A stretch of 64,000 bases of DNA. Origin: Loripinus fragilis. Taxonomy: Eukaryota; Mollusca; Bivalvia; Lucinida; Lucinidae. The notes under the pieces are model-generated. The model made no database searches. It saw only the letters and a program-made list of their open reading frames with translations, and was not told where the DNA came from. A program made the translations under genes and the position numbers. Positions 36,816-46,769 of the stretch are shown one piece after another; position 1 is the stretch's first letter, and each line of letters opens with the position of its first letter. Location of the stretch: positions 76,229,601 to 76,293,600 of the forward strand of contig OZ026522.1 in NCBI GenBank assembly GCA_964019695.1, in the 5' to 3' direction.

Positions 36816-37596
36816 CCCGACAAAAAAAGAAACGCACCACATAGAACTGTTCAACTCTCAGGAAGATCACAAGTGATAGGCCAGTTTAGTTTATATCAGT
36901 GCAAAGGTATGTTAGGTACTGCTGCGTTACACATCTTTTGCAATCTGGCGTCGAAATTGTGTTAAAGAAAATTGGTCATGAATAAAGTGGGGGTCAAATT
37001 GTAAAGTCATAGAAAATAAGCGTTTTTATAATGCTCTCTTGCTGGATAAGTGCTAGCAAATGGAATCATCTCAGTAGACCAAATTGTACACAGACCCTTA
37101 TTCTTTGCAAATCCTATCTTTAAATTCATCATACGCGATAATTGAACTCTAGGTAGCCCATGTATTGTGACTACCCTTTGGATAATGATTCCACACTGGA
37201 GATAAACCTTACAAATCATTTAGAGGTTTCAACATTTTTTAATCAATTTAAACAGTCCTAACTGATGAAAATGGAATTTTGAATTACAAAAAAGCATAAA
37301 TAACACATTGGTTGTCTCACATGACGACAACATATCGTTTTCATACTTTGCAAATGTAAAACATACTGGGAATTTAATGCAGACAGTAGCGTTGATTTAA
37401 CGCTTCCAAAACTCATTTACCATTCGCCTTGATGTTTTTTGTGCATATACAGGGAAAGTAAAGATACTCATCTACGTCACACTCAAGTTTTAGTAAAATT
37501 TGTTTAGAAATGAATATTTCATGACAATTAACATTTTCGTATCAAAAGGAGGTCTTAATGGGAAAATCGTAGTGGTGCGTTTCTTTTTTTGTTGGG
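36816..37596. mobile_element. 781-bp Tc1/mariner-type element, non-autonomous
   Basis: Ends CCCGACAAAAAAAGAAACG and CGTTTCTTTTTTTGTTGGG are inverted repeats of about 24 bp with one mismatch. TA stands directly outside both (36814-36815, 37597-37598), the duplication made by Tc1/mariner transposases. The interior has a 70-codon minus-strand frame with no transposase motif. Confidence 0.8.
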
Positions 37597-37603
37597 TATA
37601 CAT

Positions 37604-38075
37604 AGATGCTCAGAATCGCTTGCTTTTCTGAATATATTTATGCACAGCTTCAAATATGATTGAGTTGATGTTAGTTGACAGTCTTTCATCACCACGTAGA
37701 AGCACATTCAGAGTCACGTCACAGTACTGTGCTATAGATTGACGAAGTTCTACCCTAAGATGATTGTATAGTTGACATATAAAAAAGAAATGGGCATTCT
37801 CAACTTCTCCTGAATTGCAAGTACATAGTGGAGAGTCAATAATATTTTTTAGGAATAAATCATTTTTAAGTGAGCTACAACCTGTACGAATTCTTGTGTG
37901 CCATATTTGGTTTTTCCTTATTCCAGAGTAGTAATGTTTTGGTATAACAGGCAAGTTTTGGTTTAGTTTAAATTTGAAAGCATCTAGGGTACCAGCATTT
38001 CTGATATCAGGATTTAGTCTGTTCCAATCTCGAATTGATGAGGGTAGAAAAGAATTATAAAACAAATACGAGGGG
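37604..38075 (-). pseudogene. LINE ORF2 C-terminal end, 5' truncated
   Basis: The minus strand reads NSFLPSSIRDWNRLNPDIRN, then KNQIWHTRIRTGCSSLKNDL, and a zinc-binding C-x-C...H...C segment (CTCNSGEVENAHFFFIC), ending near 37610 in a Lys/Arg-rich tail. These are standard blocks at the end of non-LTR ORF2 proteins. The frame stays open upstream only because it runs into a tandem repeat (38080-38270) that is not LINE-derived, so the start is artificial. It lies 8 bp from the 36816-37596 transposon. Confidence 0.8.
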
Positions 38076-38079
38076 GCAG

Positions 38080-38270
38080 TGAAGCAGTCTAGCTGATGGA
38101 CTGATAGAGGCACTGCTGGACAGCTGATAGAGGCCCGAGAACCCAGTGAGCAAAAAAAGGTCAATGGCGTATCGCTGCTGGACTGATAGAAGCCCGAGAA
38201 CCTAATGAGCACACAAAAGTAGGACAATGGCGTACGTCTCGCTTGTGGACTGAAAGAGGCCCGAGACTGT
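38080..38270 (+). repeat. Tandem repeat, about 2.5 units of 65-80 bp
   Basis: Repeats of CTGGACTGATAGA(G/A)GCCCGAGA and AATGGCGTA. Accounts for the false N-terminal extension of the LINE frame. Confidence 0.75.
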
Positions 38271-38540
38271 ACATGTAGGCTTCGAGTAAATCTATCATGA
38301 GAACAACTGTCTGTGTTACTAAAATAGGCTAGGATCTTCGGTGATTGCTATGGCTTTTGACATGTAGGTTTGTCCAAAAGCAGCCACACCTCCCCCAAAT
38401 CTCTGAACTGTACTCGTACATATAGTGTATTCGTGTGGGTACATGTAAGTGCTCGACAATGTGTGCGTTTAAAAGTACTTGATATGTCTTCCATCTTACC
38501 TCTAACCCATATAAACCTACGCCCTTTTCGTGGGACGTAG

Positions 38541-38641
38541 GCAAATAGTGCAGACCCAGACCAGACGCCGCGTTTTACCAGACGCCGCGTTTTACCAGAC
38601 GCCGCAAAACGCGGCGTCTGATCAGGGTCTCCACTATTTGC
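38541..38641. mobile_element. 101-bp palindromic MITE with internal triplication
   Basis: Arms GCAAATAGTGCAGACCC (38541) and GGGTCTCCACTATTTGC (to 38641) continue inward through AGACGCCGCGTTTT and its complement. The segment CCAGACGCCGCGTTTTA is present three times on the left side. Confidence 0.85.
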
Positions 38642-38825
38642 TTGCAGAATCTTCTATTGAAATTAGAATAAAAATGAAAAATAGCACCCAACATCCCTTA
38701 AAACAGAAATGGACTGGTCCAAAAGATTGGAGTGCGAAAATCCATTTGGCTTAAATTTCAGAGAAGGTTGCAAAACGGTTAATTATAAACCTATCATCAG
38801 ATTCAGCTAAAATTTTTACTTGCAT

Positions 38826-39050
38826 GAGTGGCTTGAAATTGGTGCCAGCACGTCATCCGCCTTGTACCCAGGGGTCCCGAGATCGATCCCCGGTTGTCTG
38901 ATGAGACTTTAAGCTGTGGCCCGTCTTCTAAGACGTTTAAACCAGAAACACTGGTACTGCCGGTTGAGCAGGCATAAAAAACACGCAACAAGAAACCCAC
39001 CCGGCTAATTACTGGTAACAGTCACGGAACAGCCATTAGAATGAAATTAC
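38826..39050 (+). mobile_element. tRNA-derived SINE, family 2, copy 1
   Basis: Same family as 63216-63453. Shared text includes GATGAGACTTTAAGCT, AAACCAGAA(A)CACTG, GCCGGTTGAGC and AACCCACCCGGC. The head is worn (B box reads GAGATCGATCC), and there is no clear target duplication, so it is the older copy. Confidence 0.8.
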
Positions 39051-39235
39051 AGCTGATTATTTTCTAGAGAAAGAAAAAAGCCATTGTGGAATTAACTGTA
39101 CATGCGTAACCAATTTATGACGAATGGAAGTTCCTACTTTTATCAGTAGGATGAGCCAGTTTCCAATTTTAGGGGTGTTAGGTGGTAAATTTTATTTTTC
39201 CAAATTATAAATAGAACATGTTGCAACCAGTGTAG
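39051..39235. other. No recognisable feature
   Basis: Unassigned AT-rich sequence. Confidence 0.4.
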
Positions 39236-39425
39236 ATCCCCCTTGGAACATTCTACAATACTTTTGACCTGCATTAAGCGATAATTGGACTTGAAAAACA
39301 ATTTCCGTTTTTTTTAGAGTGGCGGGTTTACATAGGTTTTACTTTATAATTAAACCACCCTTGCCAACGTTCGCACGAAATATCTCATACTTTGCAAGTT
39401 CTACACTAATGTAGGTGGTACATGT
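39236..39425 (+). repeat. Inverted repeat flanking Kelch exon 1, left arm
   Basis: The reverse complement of 41148-41325. It includes GACCTGCATTAAGCGATAAT, TACATAGGTTTTACTTTATA and TATCTCATACTTTGCAAGTT, each matched with few changes. Confidence 0.85.
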
Positions 39426-39540
39426 ATGATATAGTTATGCTATGGTTTGTCCACATGTACGGAAGATAATCCACTCGCTAAGCGAGTATACATGGTATAA
39501 CTATTATTCTATACTAGCTTTGAGGGCGGGGCATGTTGAC

Positions 39541-39790
39541 TTGGTCTCGAGGTTATAAAACTATTTTCATGCTTAACTCAGCTTGAAATTTATCATGCTC
39601 ATAAATGTAAAAATGCCAACAATTGTTGGCATTTTAATTCTTGGAATTTTAACATTTATATTAGCATGATAAATACAATATGTGAGACTTTAAAAGCGAG
39701 AAATGTCATTATCAGCATTTAAGATTTTGATGAACAGTTTCATTTCCATGCTCAGTTGAGCATGAAATAAAATAAAACTTCGAACCTGGG
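39541..39790. mobile_element. Palindromic MITE, family C, copy 2
   Basis: Inverted ends AGGTTATAAAACTATTTTCA and AAATAAAACTTCGAACCT, with GCCAACAATTGTTGGC at 39615-39630. It lies 195-445 bp upstream of the Kelch-like start codon and thus in its probable promoter region. Confidence 0.8.
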
Positions 39791-39983
39791 TGTTATAAGA
39801 GCGATCGTATCATGCAAATATGTCAGCGTCTTGTTACGCTGTTACGTAAAGTATACGCCCCATATCCGACGTTATGTCGTTACCATGTCGATGACGTTAA
39901 GTAAAAGATAATGCACAGCTACGTTTAAAGTATTAAACATTACATTTGCGATGGACGTCACATGATAACAATCAATTACAAGA

Positions 39984-40895
39984 ATGTCTCGTTATCCTCG
40001 AGTTAAACCAAGAATATCGGCGTCCGAAGTCACCACCAAGAGCTACAAGACAGATTTTCAACGGCGTCTGATGCTTCAAAAATCCTTTAAAGGCAACGAG
40101 AAAGGTGTGAAACGACTAGGTAAGCTACCTGACACGATGCACACAGGAATTGAAGTACTTTGGCGACAGAAACTTATGTGTGATATAGAACTGATCACTC
40201 CGGACAGAAGACATTTCAAGGCTCACAAACTAGTTCTAGCGACATGCTGTGATTATTTCTACGACATATTTGTGGAGTCCGAACACGAAAGAGGACTGAC
40301 CTCTCAAGTTGAGGTTCAAGAATTAACCGGAAAAGTATTAGAGGTGATCTTAGAAGCTATGTATACAGGTAAAGTACGAATAGAAGCATCCAATGTTGAT
40401 GATATACTACAGGCGGCGTCCACTCTTGGTGTGTTTGTTGTCATGGAAGCATGCGAAGATTTTCTTATGGAATTCATTTCTAGAGAAAACTGTCTTCAGC
40501 TTCTCGGAACTGCTTTCAAATACAGTCTCAATCGTCTGACGGACTCTGCTCTAGAAATAGCCGCCAAAAATTTCCAAGCGATATCCAGAAAATCTTTATT
40601 TCGAAGCCTAAGCGTTGAACACTTAATACCTATGTTGAAACGAAACGACTTGGAAGTAGAAAACGAACTCGAAGTATTTCAGCGCATGCGCAGCTGGATT
40701 GAAGATGACAGGCAGAGTCGACTGCAGCACGCTGCGAATGTGATGTCAACAATTCGTCTGCCACTGCTCGACCCGACAACAATAGTAGATAATATAGAGA
40801 GCTGCTCGTATTTGATGGACATCACAGAATGCCAGAAGCTTGTAAAGGAGGCTCTTCATTATCACTGTATGCCCGCGAGACAGTGTTTACTGCAG
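39984..40895 (+). CDS. Kelch-like protein, exon 1 (BTB and BACK domains)
   Basis: 304 codons from ATG to a 5' splice site (CTGCAG/GTAAGG, phase 0). Residues about 52-155 form a BTB domain: a charged Asp in MCDIELITPD, then the hallmark HFKAHKLVLATCCDYF and the strand/helix LEAMYTGKVRI. Residues about 165-275 form a BACK domain with the conserved ENCLQLL start and RMRSWIEDD near the end. Together these build the dimerising CUL3-binding part of Kelch-like adaptors, which bring substrates to a CUL3-RING ubiquitin ligase. Exon 2 begins a Kelch propeller. Reading on past the splice site adds only eight residues before a stop. The closest named vertebrate orthologue cannot be fixed. The start is the only Met before the BTB that opens the frame well. 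Confidence 0.93.
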
Positions 40896-40924
40896 GTAAG
40901 GGTTAATAATTTGCTCAATTAAAT

Positions 40925-41143
40925 GTGGCAATTTGGCATGTGTAGACTCATGCGAGCATGTACAGCTTTCTTTTAAGCTTAGAAACTGTAAATGATGTTT
41001 GGTCAGTAGATTAACACTCACAGAATATTCTAGTGACTAGCAATGGCTCTGATCAGACTGCGCGTATGCGCAGGCTGATCTGAGGCTTTAATGGTCGCAC
41101 TTACAGCATTGTTGGAAATATCGTGTTGCGGCTCAAATCATAC
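40925..41143 (-). mobile_element. Family D MITE (CTGCGCATACGCGCAG core), copy 1, reversed
   Basis: The reverse complement aligns with 44310-44546 and 45358-45596: GAGCCGCAACACGATATTTCC at the start (with GAGATTTCC in the others), CAGATCAGCCTGCGCATACG in the middle. It begins only 30 bp after the exon 1 splice donor. Confidence 0.75.
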
Positions 41144-41147
41144 TACC

Positions 41148-41325
41148 TACATTCGTGCAGAACTTGCAAAGTATGAGATATTTCGTTCGAATGTAGACAA
41201 GGGTGGTTAATTATAAAGCAAAACCTATGTAAAACCGCCATTCTCAAAAAGACCGAAAATTGGTTTTCAAGACCAATTATCGCTTAATGCAGGTCGAAAG
41301 GATTGCGGAATGTTCCAAGGGTATA
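41148..41325 (-). repeat. Inverted repeat flanking Kelch exon 1, right arm
   Basis: Partner of 39236-39425, about 80% alike by eye. The two arms could pair in a transcript across exon 1. Confidence 0.85.
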
Positions 41326-41389
41326 GGCCGAACGGGATTTCCCAAACATGAGCTCCACGTAGGAAAAGGAAGCTATGGAATAATTTTGA

Positions 41390-41530
41390 GGGAAATATGG
41401 ACATCGTCGCAAGAAGACCTGACTTCTGGGTTTCCAACCATGTCATACCTAACCCAACCTGCTCAGCTACATATACTAGCTATAAAATTGAAACTTCGCT
41501 TTAAGCAAGTTTAGATATGATACTTTACAA
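41390..41530 (+). mobile_element. Half copy of the CGTCGCGAGAAA MITE family
   Basis: ATCGTCGCAAGAAGACCTGA, CTCAGCTACATATACTAGCT and TTAAGCAAGTTTAGATATGA match the left half of 43004-43228. The right half is absent. Confidence 0.65.
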
Positions 41531-41935
41531 TATGTGCCTTTGTTGAATCATTCTACAGACAAACACGCCAATTTATTTCAGACTCAAAAATAGCCTTGTT
41601 GAAACGATTCACACCGCTGACTTCATTTACCGCCTTCGAATTGTATAATGAGCAAATCTACCTTATACAGTATATAAATAGATAGCAGGGAATATTTGCT
41701 CACTATACAATTATGCAGTGGAAATTCAGACGAACATTATGCGAATACTTTCAACAATGAGCAGACAACATATCAACAGCAAAAATAAGCTACTTTTAAT
41801 GTACATGTAAAGGGAAATTATATTTCGATTACCGCCACAATCGCAAGAAATATTATATAATATATGAATCCCTGTACATATATTTCCACAGTTTTCAGGT
41901 TTCGTTCATTTAGACTGGTTACACATCTTTGACTC

Positions 41936-41997
41936 TTTAACCCTTTCCTTCATGAATATTCATGCTAAGCTCCTACCACTATGAATAATTATATATA
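41936..41997 (+). mobile_element. 5' part of the TTAACCCTTT MITE, interrupted
   Basis: TTTAACCCTTTCCTTCATGA to TATGAATAATTATATA matches 8298-8355 and stops exactly where the next element begins. Confidence 0.7.
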
Positions 41998-41998
41998 C

Positions 41999-42417
41999 TG
42001 ACGGACTTAAAAAACGCAACACTTGGATAGCAGCTTTAATTTATGTCTCAAAAAAGAAGACAAAGCGATCATTTTGGTTGTATGTTAAAGTGTGTTCATT
42101 TTGTAAGTAACACATAAAAACGTCCAACTAAAATGAATTTAACGATCTGAAAATGTATACTTTTTGAGATTATGGATTCCTAAAACATCTTAAAATTATT
42201 ATCGTATCTCGTATATTTTTTGGGTGATACGAATACTTAGGTAATCGTTTGCATACAGAAATAAACAGTTTTACCAAGATACGATGTTTTGCTTGCAAAA
42301 AAATGCTCAAAAAGGCATACGTCGAGTGAATATTGAACCAAAGTGTCGTCGATATTGATCACTCCTAGCAAATATTATAAGCTTTTTTGTCTCTCCTGAA
42401 GCGTTTTTTTAAAGTCA
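41999..42417. mobile_element. Candidate Tc1-like MITE
   Basis: TGACGGACTTAAAAAACGC at the left and GCGTTTTTTTAAAGTCA at the right form an imperfect inverted repeat. The left junction cuts the 41936-41997 repeat. No transposase. The right junction lacks a clear TA duplicate. Confidence 0.5.
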
Positions 42418-42455
42418 AAGATACGATGTTTTGACTCCCGAGCGGCTCAGATGAA

Positions 42456-42545
42456 ACTCAAAATAAAGCGCAATGAATCATGTGAATGGCTGCTTGAGGA
42501 CGCGTGTCCGCAAGCAGCCAATAGTCATTGCGCTTTATTTTGAGT
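42456..42545. repeat. 90-bp hairpin in intron 1
   Basis: Arms ACTCAAAATAAAGCGCAATGA (42456-42476) and its exact complement (42525-42545), plus inner arms GGCTGCTTGAGGAC and GTCCGCAAGCAGCC (one mismatch) around CGCG. A foldback MITE. Confidence 0.9.
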
Positions 42546-42757
42546 TTGAGAATGAACTCAAGTTTTATAACCACGATGCCTGGTCAGATAAAAGGTCATA
42601 AAGTAGTGTCTGATCTACATCCAGACTGTTTGACACTCTGATGGTATCCCTGAATGCATTTTTCGCAAAAACAGGTGTTAATAGAATCAACGGAAAATAA
42701 AAACATGAAAAATTTACCCAGCATGCAGGGTTTTAATGTAAGGTATTTTTTCTATAG

Positions 42758-42926
42758 TCTCCAAGAACCGTTCCTCGTCAGAAATGTGACGCATGTCTGG
42801 TGACAGTGGGCGGGGCGCCACGGATGAAGACGGATAAGGTCTGCGATGCAGTGATGAAATATGACGCCGTCAACAACAAATGGGATCACGTGACGACAAT
42901 GCCGGAGCCCAGACATCACCACGCAG
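42758..42926 (+). CDS. Kelch-like protein, exon 2 (first Kelch repeat)
   Basis: 169 bp between TTTTTTCTATAG and CAG/GTATGA. Phase 0 in, matching the exon 1 donor; phase 1 out. It reads CDACLVTVGGAPRMKTDK, then MKYDAVNNKWDHVTTMPEPR, i.e. a Kelch blade with the Gly-Gly pair, the Tyr and the spaced Trp. No stop in frame. The next exon should begin with two bases completing a codon after G, but no continuing Kelch blade was found in the remaining 21 kb. The gene therefore either has a very long intron 2 running out of the window or is truncated here. Confidence 0.85.
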
Positions 42927-43003
42927 GTATGACACTACGTTAACCCTCGTCATGTTCCTTTACTATGTTTTATACCCACAAGTCAGTTCAGTTATATGGA
43001 CGT

Positions 43004-43228
43004 CGTCGCGAGAAACCTGTCTTCGGGGTTTCCGACAAAGCGAGATTCAAACCTGTCTCCTCAGCTACAGAGACTAGCTCGAAAATTGAAATGTCGCTTT
43101 TACCAAGTGTAGATATAATTCTTTTCAAAAAGCGAATAACAAAAGCGCTGACCAGGCTGCGCGGTTGCGCAGGCTGGTCTGCGCATGTGTTGTTCGCAAA
43201 CCCCCGAAGGCAGGGTTTTTCTCGCGTC
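43004..43228 (+). mobile_element. CGTCGCGAGAAA MITE, copy 1
   Basis: Inverted ends CGTCGCGAGAAACCTGTCTT and AAGGCAGGGTTTTTCTCGCG. It carries a GCTGCGCGGTTGCGCAG palindrome. Another copy, reversed, is at 45721-45945. Confidence 0.85.
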
Positions 43229-43284
43229 GGGGCCCAATTATTTTTCTATATGTTTTGTTTGCGCGGATCGAGAACGGAGGTGGG

Positions 43285-43380
43285 GGATAGGACACAGGTG
43301 GTCCGCAATCTGTCACCCCTGGAAAAACACAAGTGGATAGGTTTCCTTAAAAATACTTGTACGGACCCCCTCGAGTACCA
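43285..43380 (+). repeat. Dispersed GGATCC/CCCC-rich repeat, copy 3
   Basis: CCCCTGGAAAAACACAAGTG and GGATAGGTTTCCTTAAAAAT parallel 35480-35525. Confidence 0.55.
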
Positions 43381-43393
43381 ACTACTTCTACTC

Positions 43394-44053
43394 ATTAACA
43401 CTTTCGCTGCCAAACGCGCGACTGTAGTCGAATTTACCGTTCACTGCCAAACGCGACTACAGTCGAAATTTAAAGGCACAGTTGATAGCTGTCTATTTTA
43501 ACCGTTTTAAGGACGCAAATCTTTGTTCTTTATTTCAATATGTTCAGGGGACATAACAATATCGTATACGAAATTTACTGTACAAGAATGGACTTTCCAC
43601 AAATATTTGTAATGTCATTAGAATTCGCGGAAATCAAAATTATCGAAAACATGTCCATGGGGATGCATACAGGACCCATTAAGCCCTTCAACTGCTATAT
43701 GATTTATTTCTGATGAAACAATATATCAGAATAAATTTTGATGTTTGATATTTGACGTAGATGGACGTTTTATCTTTTTTGCATAAAATAGTTGTTTATA
43801 GGCATTTTATATTTTCAATATGGCATCCAAAATGGCCGCCAAAGGTCACGTGACTATCTGTTTTATTAGTTGATCTAATAAAAGTTTTATATATTCGCAA
43901 CATTTTGTGAAAGTTTCACAGTGATAGATTAAATGGTTCTGGAGATACTCTGTGTCGAACCCATATACCCTCAATATTCAGAAGTCCTTGAAACATGCTT
44001 GGCACTGAGGTACAATGTACTGGTTTTTGAGGTGCTTGACAGTGAAGTGTTAC
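43394..44053 (-). mobile_element. 660-bp non-autonomous DNA transposon, copy 2
   Basis: Reversed relative to 21704-22366 and alike across its length. Begins ATTAACACTTTCGCTGCCAA; ends ACAGTGAAGTGTTA. The right terminal repeat is more worn than the left. Confidence 0.85.
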
Positions 44054-44057
44054 CTGT

Positions 44058-44309
44058 AAGATACGTTGATGACTAAACAAAATTGCCATACCCGCCACCC
44101 CTGATGCAATTTAATGTTCTGGGTCCGCATATGTTTTGGTACTTATCGCTTTGGCGAGCCTCCAAGGTTCAGACGGGTCTGCGCATCCACACAGTCTCAT
44201 CAGAGTCTTCGCTGTTGACACACACAAACTATGAAAGTGGCCAACAGAAATGACAAGACTTCCACTAGGAAGTTGTACATTAGATTTTGAAGAGTGAGTA
44301 AATACATAT
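44058..44309 (+). repeat. 240-bp duplicated segment, copy 1
   Basis: From ACGTTGATGACTAAACAAAA to GAAGAGTGAGTAAATACATA. It recurs at 44547-44790, on the other side of a family D MITE. Confidence 0.9.
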
Positions 44310-44546
44310 GAGCCGCGACATGAGATTTCCAACAATGTGGTATATGGGACCAGCAAAGCCTCAGATCAGCCTGCGCATACGCGCAGTCTGATCAAAGCCC
44401 TTGCTTGTTGCTTGAACATTCTCTGACCATTGAGGTATTGACTGAGCATCATTTGGAGTTTCATAGTTTAAAATGAGGCTGTACAGGCTTGCCTTAGTCT
44501 ACACATGTCAAAATGCCGCATTGTTGGAAATCACATGTCACGGCTC
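44310..44546 (+). mobile_element. Family D MITE, copy 2, with complete ends
   Basis: Inverted ends GAGCCGCGACATGAGATTTC and GAAATCACATGTCACGGCTC, about 31 bp with few mismatches. The centre holds CAGCCTGCGCATACGCGCAG. Confidence 0.9.
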
Positions 44547-44790
44547 AAATACGTTGATGACTAAACAAAATTGTTATACCCGCCACCCCTGATGCAGTGT
44601 TCTGGGTCCGCATATGTTTTGGTAATTATCGCGTTGGCGAGCTGACAAGTTCAGACGGGTCTGCGCATCCACACATTCCCATCAGAGTCTTCGCTGCTGA
44701 CACACACAAACTATTAAAGTGGCCAACAAAAAGGACAGTTGTACATGAGAGTTTGAAGAGTGAGTTAGTACATATACAAAAAGTACCCAA
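44547..44790 (+). repeat. 240-bp duplicated segment, copy 2
   Basis: Matches 44058-44309 with small deletions (for example 12-15 bases missing before GTTGTACAT). Confidence 0.9.
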
Positions 44791-45357
44791 TTCTCGCTTA
44801 TTGGCTCATATTGTTGCTGAGCATGCATGTTCAAAAGAATGGATTTAGGCATATGCGACACACTTTAAGTACCATTATCTCCAAAAATTGGCATATCTTG
44901 ATTTTGCTAAAATGGGCATTCCGTTGTAGTTGTATAACCTTGTCTATTGTGATTTTGTGAACGAAGCAAATATGCATGATTGTGCTTAATCTACGCTCCA
45001 AATGGGATGGTGTCATTTTCTAAAGCCTCTTCAGACTAACAGAGCGAACGAAGGATCGAAATTGCGACCCTTGCCTTTTCAGGCTAAATGGTTTCCTCGT
45101 GAAAGAGTAAGGCTGTAGGCAAATTATATAAGTTGATGTGCCATGAACCATTATACGAAGACTTTTGAATCAAAAGTGACCTTCAAAGAAATGTATTTAG
45201 TAATTAAAACTTGTGACCCCTCCATATATACAATGCACCGTCCCAAGTTTACTGTATCAAGCCAGACTGAAGTTTTAACGTAAGCTTGTCAAGCAGAATA
45301 AGTGCTGTTTGCAAATAGAACTGTAGCATGGCTTGGTTATCCCGCTTAGAATATAAT
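44791..45357. other. No recognisable feature
   Basis: No gene or repeat supported. Confidence 0.4.
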
Positions 45358-45596
45358 ACATGAGATTTCCAACAATGTGGTATGTGCGAGCAGCAAGGGC
45401 TCAGACCAGCCTGCGCATACTCGCAGACTGATCAGAGCCTTTGCATGTCGCTTAATTATTCTATGAGAGTTAAGCTACTGACCGAACTTCGTTTGAAGTT
45501 TTTAGGCTCAAAAGGTAGCTGCACATGCTCATCTGAGTCTACACTTGTCAAAATGCCACATTGTTGGAAATTACATGTCGTGGCTCAAATTTGTTA
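45358..45596 (+). mobile_element. Family D MITE, copy 3
   Basis: Ends ACATGAGATTTCCAACAATG and CATTGTTGGAAATTACATGT; core GACCAGCCTGCGCATACTCG. About the same length as copy 2. Confidence 0.85.
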
Positions 45597-45720
45597 TGTG
45601 CTTCTATTGTGAGTCGAGAGTTCGAGCCTGGTTCGACGACACAGATGTGCGAGACTCTTCCGAGTGTTTTGTCAACAAGGGGTAAAAGGGGCTTCCAGAT
45701 TAGGGAAATAATTAGGAACC

Positions 45721-45945
45721 CGTCGCGAGAAAACCTGTCTTCAGAGGTTTGCGAGCAACAAAGCCGCAGACCAGACTGCGCGGATGCGCAGTCTGATAAG
45801 CGACTTTGTTATTCGCTTATTGGAAAGTATCATATCTAGACTTACTACAGGCGAAATTTCAAGTTTCTATGTAGTCTCCGTAGCTGAGCAGGCTGGTTTG
45901 AATCTCACTTTGTCGGAAACCCCGAAGACAGGTTTTCTCGCGGCG
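45721..45945 (-). mobile_element. CGTCGCGAGAAA MITE, copy 2, reversed
   Basis: Ends CGTCGCGAGAAAACCTGTCT and AGACAGGTTTTCTCGCGGCG. The core is GACTGCGCGGATGCGCAGTC, a near-perfect palindrome. Confidence 0.85.
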
Positions 45946-45984
45946 AAGCCTATCAAATAGAAGTCAATTTATGAGAGGATGCAA

Positions 45985-46230
45985 TATTGGGGAACTTGGA
46001 ATATAATGGGACCCTTGCGGGGGGTCCCAGGTATCACATATCCCATTGAATATTTTGAAAAGTATCCCGTATCCATAAAAAGAAATGGGCAAATATCCCC
46101 AAAATTCACCCCACTTCAGAAAGCTTCGTATCACAATATCCCAAAAGTCCTTTGACTTTTTCACAAAAGTATCTCCTATCCCTTTAAATATTTGGCCAAT
46201 ATCCCTAAAACCTTTCAGGGCTTCTATGAT
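45985..46230. repeat. TATCCC-rich degenerate repeat
   Basis: The hexamer-like motif TATCCC/TATCTC recurs about ten times at irregular spacing. The 99-codon minus-strand frame over it is a by-product of this composition. Confidence 0.4.
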
Positions 46231-46662
46231 AGAACAATTTACTTCTACAGGGGAATACGCCAAGAATTTCTAGCGATAAGGCGAGCAATCTCCCTAAACG
46301 AGACGTTCGTTTTATTTTTTTGAAATAACGACTGGAGAAACTAGGCACACTCAACAAATATATAAACACGGGCCGTCGATGCACCATTGCCCCCGAATTT
46401 GTATATTTAAAACGGGATTTCCTGAATGCATGTATTAAATCTACTTCTTATTGAATGAGAATTTATTTCGATCATCAACTGTACTTGTTATTCTGTAACA
46501 TATATGGGAACTAGACCGTTAAACAAGGGTACCAATCGTCCTATCACGCTATGTACAGTAAAACTATTTATACAGTTGATGTACAATAAAAACGACCATC
46601 TTGCAAAGTGGTCTATTTTTTGTCAGATATTTGATGTCTTCTTTCGCTTATACAACCCCTTT

Positions 46663-46751
46663 CCCCCCTAGACCCAAGACGCCCTTTACATATGTTATAT
46701 ATTTTTATGGCGACATTTAATTGTCCAAAGGGCATCTTGGGTCTAGGGGGG
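46663..46751. mobile_element. 89-bp MITE with C-rich inverted ends
   Basis: Arms 46663-46687 (CCCCCCTAGACCCAAGACGC at the start) and 46727-46751 match at 24 of 25. G-rich sequence GGTGGGGGGGTGGGGG follows on the right. Confidence 0.85.
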
Positions 46752-46769
46752 TGGGGGGGTGGGGGAAAG

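Larger units (their letters stand above)
40896..42757 (+). other. Intron 1 of the Kelch-like gene
   Basis: GTAAGG at the 5' end and TTTTTTCTATAG at the 3' end; 1,862 bp. Almost entirely made of repeats: a reversed MITE, an inverted repeat arm, a half MITE, a Tc1-like candidate and a strong hairpin. Confidence 0.85.

Noticed and set aside
37007..37219. Transposase in the TA-flanked element
   Set aside because: The 70-codon frame has no helix-turn-helix or catalytic-triad motif.
45964..46263. 99-codon ORF
   Set aside because: Generated by TATCCC-rich repetitive sequence; no domain.
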